Assembly: GCA_016208525.1 (NCBI GenBank)
Contig: JACQYJ010000027.1
Span: forward strand, 1 to 8,997
Reading direction: 5' to 3'
Source of the DNA: Deltaproteobacteria bacterium
GTDB taxonomy: Bacteria > Desulfobacterota > JAENJC01
DNA length: 8,997 nucleotides
The position numbers and the translations under genes were made by a program. Below are positions 1-5,414 of this stretch, piece by piece (the first letter of the stretch is position 1; each line of letters starts with the position of its first letter). Under the pieces are notes generated by a model. The model had not been told where the DNA came from, ran no database searches, and saw nothing but the letters and a program-made list of their open reading frames with translations.

Positions 1-153
1 TGTGTATGTATGAAGGGTCACCAGGTTTTCTAAATCAGGGAGCTCGTAGAAGGTCGAAAAGGGGGTAAAGACACGGTATCCTACGCCGCCAACGTCTATT
101 ATGGAGTATTCCGGTGATTTATGGATGAGCTTTCCGCATAACTGAGCTATCAT
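1..153 (-). CDS. ruvA: Holliday junction helicase subunit RuvA, N-terminal part (cut by window edge)
   Basis: Only the first 51 codons are present; the gene runs off the left edge. The translation begins MIAQLCGKLIHKSPEY and continues with IDVGGVGYRVFTP and FSTFYELP. These match the OB-fold domain I of RuvA, where I(D/E)VGGVGY-V is the family hallmark. RuvA forms the tetramer that holds the four-way junction while RuvB motors drive branch migration in recombinational repair. The ATG at 153-151 is preceded by AAGG with 6 nt spacing, a reasonable ribosome binding site. It lies downstream of an accessory region, so its own promoter probably sits in 154-460. No ruvC is visible upstream, although many genomes have ruvC-ruvA-ruvB. 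The call is confident despite the truncation because the domain I motif is distinctive. Confidence 0.88.
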   Translation of the reverse strand, partial: MIAQLCGKLIHKSPEYSIIDVGGVGYRVFTPFSTFYELPDLENLVTLHTYT

Positions 154-175
154 TGGTCTACCTTAAAAAATATAA

Positions 176-402
176 TTACAGACTAAACTCTTCCAGCCTT
201 TCCAGGGCTAACAGCACTTCTGATGTAGTCTTTCTGACCAAGTCCTGATTAAACTCCAAGCCCCAATGCCTCCTTTAGGCACATCTTACGGAATGGCGCA
301 AAGTCAAGGTAATCAAGGGTCGTGGCTTCCACAAATTCCGTGCTCGCATCGTCATCGTTCACAATAATAGCCTGGCCATCCTTTATAACATTTTTCCATC
401 AT
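176..402 (-). pseudogene. Decayed coding sequence of unknown family upstream of ruvA
   Basis: This stretch has coding character but no intact long frame. An ATG ATG GAA start at 402 shifts frame within a run of five A (plus-strand T run 391-395). If one A is removed, a 50-residue frame opens that reads MMENVIKDGQAIIVNDDD, then EFVEATTLDYLDFAPFRK, and ends in a TAA at 249-251. A third frame then carries 27 residues (TTG at 259, stop at 176-178; EFNQDLVRKTTSEVLLALER), with AAAGGAGG 9 nt before its TTG. Either these are pieces of one gene broken by frameshifts, or the second is a tiny independent ORF. I do not recognise the family. The proposed single-base fix is an inference and could also be a sequencing error in the homopolymer. 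Confidence 0.28.
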
Positions 403-411
403 TATGGAATA

Positions 412-440
412 ATATTAACAGGTTAAATTAGAGATGACAA
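412..440 (-). promoter_or_regulatory. Possible sigma-70-like promoter before the decayed ORF
   Basis: On the minus strand TTGTCA (435-440) is followed after 17 bp by TAATAT (412-417), each with 4 or 5 of 6 consensus bases. The -35 box lies inside the 17-bp repeat that also occurs before the ATPase gene. A transcript would start only a few nt before the ATG at 402. Sequence match only. Confidence 0.27.
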
Positions 441-446
441 GGGGAT
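430..446. repeat. 17-bp direct repeat, left copy
   Basis: The sequence agagatgacaaggggat here is identical to 1674-1690. The two copies bracket the DUF4143-type ATPase gene. Homology stops sharply on the right side; on the left one mismatch is followed by two matching bases. It may be a duplicated target or recombination site, or a promoter segment shared by two genes, because each copy carries a TTGTCA on the minus strand. Confidence 0.7.
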
Positions 447-461
447 ATGTTGCTGAAAGGG

Positions 462-1619
462 CTATCCTTCGGCAATCCTTCCAATTTCCTTTATGGGCAG
501 TGTTGAAATATGATTGTCAATCGGGTAAGATTCCTCCCCCGGATATACGACAAATCCTTTTTTGCAGGATAGGTCTGAAAATGCCTGCCAGAATCCTTTT
601 GAAATCTTTGGACTCAAGGAATACTTTACTTCCACGGCAACCGGCCGCTTCCGTCCGTCAAAAAACACCAGATCAATCTCGGCCCCTGCGCCTGTCCTGT
701 AGAAGTAAGCCTCCCAATCTTTGGGTATTGATCCAATCACCTGTTCTATTACAAATCCTTCCCAGGAACTGCCTAGGGATGGGTGTCCCTGCAAATCATC
801 CATAGACTGTATCCCCAATAATGAGTGAAGGAGCCCCGAATCCCTGATATAAACCTTCGGGGATTTAACCATCCTCTTTTTCATATTCGGGTAATACGAC
901 TGCAACTGTCTGGTAATAAAGGTTTCTGTAAGTATATCCAGGTATCTCCTGACGGTCGGGGCTGATATCCCAAGGCTGCCCGCCAACTGACTTGCGTTCC
1001 AAAGTTGGCCGTGCATGTGTGCCAGCATGCTCCAGAACCTTCCGAGGTGTGCAGCAGGGATATGTATCCCAAGCTGAGGGATATCCCTTTCTAAATATGT
1101 CTTAATGAACGACTGGCGCCATTCACGACTGTCTTCATCTGTTTTTGACAGATAACTTTCAGGATAGCCGCCCCTGAGCCAGAGCCCTGGGACATCCTTA
1201 TATCCTGTTTCAAGAAGAGTGAACGGCGTCAGCTCATGGTAAATGATGCGCCCTGCAAGGCTTTCAGAGGCATGTTTAATCAGCTCTGGAGATGCTGAGC
1301 CGAGGATGAGAAACCTCCCTCCAACCCTTTTCTTGTCTACCAGGACCCTTATAAGAGGGAAAAGGGAAGGCATCCGCTGTATCTCATCTATTATTACAAG
1401 GGCATCTTCAAACTGGCCGAGATAGAGTTCGGGGTCCCGCAGTTTATTGAGGTCCGAAGGCAACTCCAGATCAAGAGACACCACCTTCTTGCCCATCTCC
1501 TTCTGTATCATTCCGGCAAGGGTAGTTTTTCCAGTCTGGCGTGAACCCAATATGCCGACAACCGGGTATTTCTTCAAAGACTTTTTGATCTGTTCCTGGC
1601 ATTTTCTTCCGACCATCAT
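462..1619 (-). CDS. AAA_14 / DUF4143-type ATPase
   Basis: This is a 385-residue protein, a usual length for the family. The Walker A motif GSRQTGKTT is at residues 25-33, Walker B ALVIIDEIQ at 73-81, and the sensor-like GSAS at 107-110. These form the AAA_14 N-terminal domain. A winged-helix-like stretch (NASQLAGSLGISAPTVRRYL, about 208-227) leads into the C-terminal DUF4143 region. That region ends in EIDLVF (314-319) and VAVEVKY (327-333), a pattern resembling the PD-(D/E)XK nuclease fold. Members are common, patchily distributed genes of unsettled function, often treated as accessory or toxin-antitoxin-like. The ATG ATG start at 1619 has no clear Shine-Dalgarno. It stands alone, 105 bp downstream of higA, and is flanked by exact 17-bp direct repeats, which suggests separate acquisition. 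The family call is firm; the cellular role is not known. Confidence 0.9.
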   Translation of the reverse strand: MMVGRKCQEQIKKSLKKYPVVGILGSRQTGKTTLAGMIQKEMGKKVVSLDLELPSDLNKLRDPELYLGQFEDALVIIDEIQRMPSLFPLIRVLVDKKRVGGRFLILGSASPELIKHASESLAGRIIYHELTPFTLLETGYKDVPGLWLRGGYPESYLSKTDEDSREWRQSFIKTYLERDIPQLGIHIPAAHLGRFWSMLAHMHGQLWNASQLAGSLGISAPTVRRYLDILTETFITRQLQSYYPNMKKRMVKSPKVYIRDSGLLHSLLGIQSMDDLQGHPSLGSSWEGFVIEQVIGSIPKDWEAYFYRTGAGAEIDLVFFDGRKRPVAVEVKYSLSPKISKGFWQAFSDLSCKKGFVVYPGEESYPIDNHISTLPIKEIGRIAEG

Positions 1620-1655
1620 GCTTGCATTTTAAAATAAGCGCTTTCAAATTGCAAG

Positions 1656-1684
1656 GATAAATTTGGAGCGATAAGAGATGACAA
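1656..1684 (-). promoter_or_regulatory. Weak candidate promoter of the ATPase gene
   Basis: TTGTCA (1679-1684) on the minus strand is followed after 17 bp by TTTATC (1656-1661). The -35 is good and the -10 poor (3 of 6). Its -35 lies in the right copy of the 17-bp direct repeat. The geometry matches the candidate at 412-440, which is why it is listed. Confidence 0.2.
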
Positions 1685-1690
1685 GGGGAT
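1674..1690. repeat. 17-bp direct repeat, right copy
   Basis: Exact copy of 430-446 in the same orientation, 1,244 bp away. It lies between the higA stop and the ATPase start, so the pair encloses the ATPase gene and almost nothing else. Confidence 0.7.
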
Positions 1691-1724
1691 TTAGAAAGGA
1701 TTCGCCTTAGGGACTTCGGAATCA

Positions 1725-2030
1725 TCATGCAGCTTCCGAGTATTTTTTCACTTCCAGCTGCAAGCGCTCGCCAAGCGCATCCGTAGTGACATCAATATCA
1801 TACTGTGATTGCAACCCAAGCCAAAATTCAGGGGATGTTCCAAAAAATCTGGACAGCCGGAGGGCTGTGACGGCCGTTATTCTTCTTTTCTCAAGAACGA
1901 TCTCGTTTATTCTTCGGGCAGGTACGCCTATATTCAGGGCCAGTCTGTTTTGACTCATTCCCATTGGCTTGAGAAACTCCTCGCTCAAAACTTCGCCTGG
2001 ATGAACCGTGTGTAATTTCTCTTTTTTCAT
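1725..2030 (-). CDS. higA: HigA-family antitoxin (XRE-type DNA-binding protein)
   Basis: From the ATG at 2030 this is a 101-residue protein. The HPGEVL motif at residues 10-15 and the helix-turn-helix at about 25-47 (MSQNRLALNIGVPARRINEI) are the signature of HigA antidotes. They are followed by the usual ALRLSRFFGTSPEFWLGLQ segment. HigA normally binds and neutralises the ribosome-dependent mRNA interferase HigB, and represses its own higBA operon. A GTG at 2042 could extend the frame by four codons, but that GTG overlaps the GAGGTG Shine-Dalgarno that serves the ATG with about 9 nt spacing, so I prefer the ATG. The higB remnant ends 16 nt upstream, the normal higBA gene order, but the toxin is truncated. 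HigA is therefore probably an orphan. Its original promoter would have lain before the lost higB 5' end. Confidence 0.9.
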   Translation of the reverse strand: MKKEKLHTVHPGEVLSEEFLKPMGMSQNRLALNIGVPARRINEIVLEKRRITAVTALRLSRFFGTSPEFWLGLQSQYDIDVTTDALGERLQLEVKKYSEAA

Positions 2031-2046
2031 GGTGGCGGACACCTCT

Positions 2047-2141
2047 TTAATGATAATCTGTTATTTCAACTTCGTACGCATCACCACCACGCCAAATAGA
2101 GCCGATGCGCCATTGATCGTTAATTCTAATGATGGGATGCC
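2047..2141 (-). pseudogene. higB: 3' remnant of higB toxin gene
   Basis: The minus strand between higA and the repeat region encodes IRINDQWRIG and then GGDAYEVEITDYH before a TAA at 2047-2049. This matches the C-terminal third of HigB/RelE-like mRNA interferases, whose consensus there is about SIRINDQWRICF...GDAYEVEIVDYH. The homology begins near 2130. Upstream it runs into AAAAGGGG motifs, so the start codon and the first two thirds of the toxin are missing. The usual CF after WRI is replaced by GS, a sign of relaxed constraint. The higB-then-higA order and 16-nt spacing agree with an ancestral higBA module. Too short for a gene caller, but clear by family pattern. Confidence 0.82.
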
Positions 2142-2192
2142 AAAAGGGGACGCGCGCTAAAAGGGGACGGCGCTAAAAGGGGCTAAAAGGGG
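2142..2192. repeat. Ladder of four AAAAGGGG motifs
   Basis: AAAAGGGG occurs at 2142-2149, 2159-2166, 2175-2182 and 2185-2192. It is usually followed by ACG or CTA and separated by GC-rich CGCGCG or CGGCG linkers. The fourth copy is the outer end of the inverted repeat at 2185-2273. It looks like stacked partial copies of one REP-like end, as would arise from repeated insertion or slippage at one place. Confidence 0.7.
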
Positions 2193-2405
2193 ACGGGACC
2201 CTTTTCGAGAAAGAACTGCAATAATGCTCGGAATATGATTCATAGCGTAACTTAAAGGGTTGCGTCCCCTTTTCCCCAAGGCCTTTTCAGCATCTTTATC
2301 CCGATTCTCCCAAAGATAATCAATCTTTGGAAGCCTGTTTCTAAGGAAATTAGTGGAGAAAAGCTTTTGGTTGTACCAGGGGAAAAATGCTTTTTGGAGG
2401 GTCAC
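2157..2405 (-). pseudogene. 5' fragment of a larger gene, possibly type IIG/Eco57I-like restriction-modification enzyme, truncated by a repeat
   Basis: A GTG at 2405, 2 nt after the preceding stop and just after a G-rich Shine-Dalgarno-like run, opens an 82-codon frame. Residues 1 to about 43 look like real protein: FPWYNQKLFSTNFLRNRLPK followed by a Trp/Asp/Glu/Lys-rich stretch. Beyond that, the frame merely reads through the AAAAGGGG inverted repeat at 2185-2273 and stops at 2157-2159. The N-terminal pattern YNxxLFSxxxLxxRLP...W reminds me of the start of Eco57I-like/type IIG restriction-methylase polypeptides, which are around 1,000 residues. That identification is from memory on about 40 residues and is weak. 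Its position makes it the fourth gene of the operon starting at 4082. No methylase motifs remain, so the product is non-functional or the gene is a relic. Confidence 0.45.
2185..2273. repeat. 89-bp REP/MITE-like inverted repeat
   Basis: The left arm, 2185-2204 (AAAAGGGGACGGGACCCTTT), and the reverse complement of the right arm, 2254-2273 (AAAAGGGGACGCAACCCTTT), agree at 18 of 20 positions. About 49 bp lie between them. The outer ends share TAAAGGGGACGG-type sequence with the element at 8851-8925. It carries no gene and sits exactly where one gene loses its 3' end and higB loses its 5' end. This fits a non-autonomous REP-type element mobilised in trans, for example by a RAYT/Y1 transposase; none is encoded in this window. 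Confidence 0.75.
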
Positions 2406-2407
2406 TA

Positions 2408-2803
2408 CTATCCCCCCTTTGAAACAAATCGTGCAGTCGCAGCGATCTCCTGGGCGATTATTTTTTGCCCTGGTTTGTCTGCCGGCCAGCCGGTGATATT
2501 TGCATGGTTCTTTGGCTCCGGTGTCGGCTCAATGCGTAAGGACTGTATTTTGACTGTAAGGGCCTGAATGTCCACCCTGCCGTATAGAGGGAGTGCTCTT
2601 TTATCAGCAACATTTTGCCCTATTTGCCACAGATCAGAGTCTGATAATCCTTTATGGCGAGTGACCGAGAGGTCGGGGTAGGGATAGGGAATAAAGGCAT
2701 CTTGGCGGACTGTTTGATCATTTCGAATCCACTTACTGACTAAGACAAATCGGGCCAGAAACTCATCGTCGGTCACTGGCGGCAATTCGGTCTCATTGCT
2801 CAT
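2408..2803 (-). CDS. Uncharacterised protein, third gene of the TIGR04255 operon
   Basis: This is a 131-residue soluble protein with no signal peptide or membrane segment. I do not know its function. Visible features are an N-terminal FLARFVLVSKWIRNDQTVR segment (about 15-33), then AFIPYPYPDLSVTRHKGLSD, LYGRVDI (about 73-79), and a C-terminal NHANITGWP (about 103-111) followed by an Ala-rich helix. The Arg/His/Asp-rich conserved-looking blocks suggest a small enzyme or ligand-binding domain, but no catalytic motif is recognised. The ATG overlaps the stop of the upstream gene (ATGA, 2800-2803), with AGGTGG 7 nt before it, so translation is probably coupled. It ends 2 nt before the truncated fourth ORF. 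Strict coupling implies that the operon's proteins act together. Confidence 0.8.
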   Translation of the reverse strand: MSNETELPPVTDDEFLARFVLVSKWIRNDQTVRQDAFIPYPYPDLSVTRHKGLSDSDLWQIGQNVADKRALPLYGRVDIQALTVKIQSLRIEPTPEPKNHANITGWPADKPGQKIIAQEIAATARFVSKGG

Positions 2804-3303
2804 CGCGATTCCACCTGACGAATAATCCTCATGATATCTTCGGGCACTTCACCCCAAAAAGGTTTGGTCCCATATTTCTTTTCGGGTCCCAGCAGGGCGG
2901 CATAGTGTAATTCACCTTCTGGACTGATGCTGATAGACAGAGTGCGACGTGGAGACTTATACCACTCCAGCGTAATATGTCCGTCAGGTTCGGCTCCTAC
3001 CGTCGGGGCTATCGTTCCCAGAGGTAAAGCTTCTAAAAATTCTTTAGTGTGCAGGCCCGTTCTATCGGGGACGGGCGCCGCTCCATATCCGTCCCAGTTT
3101 GCGACACTGCATTGCTTAACCATTTTATAAAGTTCATCAAAATTGGCCATTACTCCTAAGCCTAATGAATATGCGGCTTGCAGACGGCGACGCTCCTCAA
3201 TGGATTGTTCAGCGATATACCGTGCCGTCTCGCTGGCAGCACGAGTGGAAACTGGGCTTAAAGCAAAGTTTGCATAAGTCACCATTTCGATTATCGGTAT
3301 CAT
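2800..3303 (-). CDS. Uncharacterised protein with NWDGYGA motif, second gene of the TIGR04255 operon
   Basis: This is a 167-residue cytoplasmic protein. An N-terminal helix (AASETARYIAEQSIEERRRL, about 22-41) precedes the block NWDGYGAAPV (about 69-78). A beta-rich section follows (HITLEWYK, RTLSISISPEG, ELHYAALL) and then a short C-terminal helix. The NWDGYGA motif recurs, to my recollection, in unassigned proteins encoded beside similar small accessory genes. No enzymatic motif is seen. The ATG at 3303 overlaps the TIGR04255 gene stop by 4 nt and has GGAGAGG 5 nt upstream, strongly supporting this start and translational coupling. The same 4-nt overlap links it to the next gene. Function unknown; the operon and its placement in accessory DNA suggest a defence or host-interaction role, which is inference. 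Confidence 0.8.
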   Translation of the reverse strand: MIPIIEMVTYANFALSPVSTRAASETARYIAEQSIEERRRLQAAYSLGLGVMANFDELYKMVKQCSVANWDGYGAAPVPDRTGLHTKEFLEALPLGTIAPTVGAEPDGHITLEWYKSPRRTLSISISPEGELHYAALLGPEKKYGTKPFWGEVPEDIMRIIRQVESR

Positions 3304-4082
3304 TTGAACCTCTCCATTGCTTTTGGCGCTATACTGCCATAAAAAACCTTGTTTTTCAACCAGCGCATCTCGGCCAAATATCGCTCAATTATATCACTTT
3401 CAGGTTGAAATGGCTCTATGGTAAAAACGTCAATATCAAGAATCAAACCGATCTCTTTGATAGTCGGTTTATCCGGTGGTTGTATTGTTCGCCTTATATT
3501 TATGGCATATGGGTATCCGGGAACGCCCAGTGCTTCATGATGAAAGAACCCCCCTATAGGAAGATCCAGACCTTTCGGTTTCTGTGGCAAGATTTGCAGA
3601 TAGTCTTCTATCTGTTCATCCAAAGACAATACCATACGGTTAATAAAACGCAGGCCCACACGTTGAATCTCCGCAGGCTTAGCCAAATTCACATGTAGCT
3701 GCCATAGGCGAAGCCCTTCGCCGCAAAATTGTTCCCAACTGTCATAAGGCTGTAGACGGCTGAATGTAAAGCCATCGCGGTTAAATTGAGCGATATGTAA
3801 CTTATCGGCGGATTCAAAGCGCAACCCCTTCCAACCCATGTCCTGGATCGCTCCCTCTGCCTTTTGACCAAGCTCTACCTTTAACTCATGTCTGAACTCT
3901 TGCTGAGACTGAACATTTGGATAGTCAGGCAGTTTGGTTTTAAGCTGATCCGTTACAAGAGGTTCATCCCAAGGTGCCTCTGCTTGCGCGCGAACCTCCA
4001 TCACGGCCTCAACAATAGGGGCTTTTGGCAGGCGCACAAACGTCTCACTTGTGTTTATGCTAAATTTGGAAGGCAAGCTCAT
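3300..4082 (-). CDS. TIGR04255-like family protein
   Basis: This 260-residue protein matches, by reading, the sporadically distributed TIGR04255 family (usually about 250-280 residues, function unknown). Typical features are the start region PIVEAVMEVRAQ (about 22-33), the middle VGLRFINRMVL (about 142-152), and the C-terminal LKNKVFYGSIAPKAMERF. The last of these corresponds to the conserved K-x-x-F-F-x-S-(I/L)-T region of the family. No membrane segment or nucleotide-binding motif is present. The ATG at 4082 is preceded by GAGG and lies about 30 nt downstream of a good promoter. It leads a tightly overlapping operon with two further unknown proteins and a truncated ORF, placed between xseA and higA. 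Family assignment is fairly confident; biochemical role unknown. Confidence 0.78.
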   Translation of the reverse strand: MSLPSKFSINTSETFVRLPKAPIVEAVMEVRAQAEAPWDEPLVTDQLKTKLPDYPNVQSQQEFRHELKVELGQKAEGAIQDMGWKGLRFESADKLHIAQFNRDGFTFSRLQPYDSWEQFCGEGLRLWQLHVNLAKPAEIQRVGLRFINRMVLSLDEQIEDYLQILPQKPKGLDLPIGGFFHHEALGVPGYPYAINIRRTIQPPDKPTIKEIGLILDIDVFTIEPFQPESDIIERYLAEMRWLKNKVFYGSIAPKAMERFK

Positions 4083-4120
4083 CTAACCTCTACTATGTCA
4101 TAAATACGAATATGGGCAGA

Positions 4121-4150
4121 ACTATACACCAGGGCATTCTAAATTGTCCA
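4121..4150 (-). promoter_or_regulatory. Sigma-70-type promoter of the TIGR04255 operon
   Basis: On the minus strand TGGACA (4145-4150, 5 of 6 to TTGACA) is followed after 18 bp by TATAGT (4121-4126, 5 of 6 to TATAAT). Transcription would begin near 4114, giving an untranslated leader of about 30 nt to the ATG at 4082. It lies just past the xseA stop (4166-4168), so the operon can be expressed independently of the housekeeping cluster. Confidence 0.55.
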
Positions 4151-4165
4151 CTCCTATCTGGCTGG

Positions 4166-5383
4166 TTATGATGTGGTTGGGTGTAACCTTTCAACTATAC
4201 ACTCCATCTCCCCATCCGTAACCCTTACCGCAACCCTGTCTCCCAACTTGACTTCAGCAATCTCCTTTACAACAGCGCCTGTAGAAAGGCTGGTAGTTAT
4301 ACTGTAGCCACGTTGCAATATGGCCAGGGGGCTCAGGGAGTTTAGGAGGCTCATATTCCTGTCGAGCTTCTTTTTTGAGAACTCCAGCTTTTGCCTTATT
4401 GAAAGACTCAACCTTATGGTCATGTCGTCAAGCCTTTGGGACAGCTGCCGCACCTTGTCTATCGGGCTCCTGAGCCGCCCTTCCATATTCCTGAGATGGG
4501 AATTAAGAAGGATCAAGCGCCCTTTTGATATATGGCAGAGTCGTTTGTAAAGGGTTTTGAGCCTCTCCTCTATCTCCACCTTATTTTGAACCACAAGTTC
4601 TGCGGCTGCTGAAGGTGTCGGGGCGCGGAGGTCCGCCACAAAGTCTGCAATGGTGAAGTCCGTCTCATGCCCGACTGCGGATATTACCGGAACCATTGAA
4701 TTATAGATGGCCCTGGCCACTCCTTCGTCGTTGAAGGCCCAAAGGTCCTCTATGCTTCCCCCTCCGCGCCCTACGATTATCACATCCAGATCAGGAATGC
4801 CGTTCATCTCTCTTATGGCCTGGATGATTTCAGGAGGGGCCTCGACACCCTGCACCCTTACAGGATATATCATTATATGGAGATTTGCGAACCTCCTGTC
4901 CATGATATGGAGCATATCCCTTATCGCTGCGCCGGTAGGAGAGGTTATTATACCGACCTTCTTTGGAACAGGGGGTATGGGCCGTTTCCTGACCTTGTCA
5001 AAAAGCCCTTCTTTGGCGAGCCTTTCCTTCAGCTGCTCGAAAGCGAGCTGCAATGCCCCCGCCCCTACAGGCTCGATGTAGTCGGCCAGTATCTGGTATT
5101 CGCCCCTTGTCTCATACACAGTGATGTTTCCACGTAGTATTATGTGAAGGCCGTCCTCCAGCCTGAATCTCAGGAAACTGCCGCGTCCGCGGAACATCAC
5201 TACCTTTATCTGGCTTTTCTCGTCCTTGAGCGTGAAGTATGTGTGGCCGGAAGAAGGGGTCCGAAGATTCGAGACCTCACCTTCGACCCAGACAAGGGCG
5301 AAGTTTTCTTCAAGTACACCCTTAACCATAGATGTAAGCTGGGAAACAGTCAGGACAGGCTTCTTCTGATCAAACATCTCCAT
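4166..5383 (-). CDS. xseA: Exodeoxyribonuclease VII large subunit
   Basis: XseA pairs with several XseB subunits to degrade single-stranded DNA in both directions and acts in repair. The 405-residue length is normal. The N-terminal OB-fold (about 9-105) contains VWVEGEVSNLR and SGHTYFTLKDE. The catalytic region has GIITSPTGAAIRD (144-156), the hallmark GRGGGSIEDLWAFND (205-219) and SAVGHETDFTIADFVADLRA (235-254). A C-terminal coiled region that normally binds XseB follows. The ATG at 5383 is kept because the family starts near here; a second ATG at 5377 is possible, and neither has a strong Shine-Dalgarno. The pepT-like gene ends 31 nt upstream, suggesting co-transcription. xseB, often the next gene, is not downstream; the accessory operon begins there instead. 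Confidence 0.96.
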   Translation of the reverse strand: MEMFDQKKPVLTVSQLTSMVKGVLEENFALVWVEGEVSNLRTPSSGHTYFTLKDEKSQIKVVMFRGRGSFLRFRLEDGLHIILRGNITVYETRGEYQILADYIEPVGAGALQLAFEQLKERLAKEGLFDKVRKRPIPPVPKKVGIITSPTGAAIRDMLHIMDRRFANLHIMIYPVRVQGVEAPPEIIQAIREMNGIPDLDVIIVGRGGGSIEDLWAFNDEGVARAIYNSMVPVISAVGHETDFTIADFVADLRAPTPSAAAELVVQNKVEIEERLKTLYKRLCHISKGRLILLNSHLRNMEGRLRSPIDKVRQLSQRLDDMTIRLSLSIRQKLEFSKKKLDRNMSLLNSLSPLAILQRGYSITTSLSTGAVVKEIAEVKLGDRVAVRVTDGEMECIVERLHPTTS

Positions 5384-5414
5384 GTATAGAGGCTACATCA
5401 AGACCATCGGCAAA

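Noticed and set aside
394..409. TTCCAT-CATT-ATGGAA small palindrome as an operator
   Set aside because: A 6-bp AT-rich stem is expected by chance, and there is no second copy or regulator to link it to.
434..805. Plus-strand open frame of 123 codons opposite the ATPase C-terminus
   Set aside because: Antisense to the DUF4143 region. The composition is typical of a shadow frame and it starts inside the direct repeat.
1471..1728. Minus-strand frame whose ATG overlaps the higA stop (ATGA)
   Set aside because: The overlap looks like coupling, but the translation is low-complexity, runs through the 17-bp repeat and then out of frame across the well-supported ATPase gene.
3165..3698. Plus-strand open frame of 177 codons
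   Set aside because: It lies antisense across two well-supported overlapping minus-strand genes, has no ribosome binding site and gives no recognisable protein.
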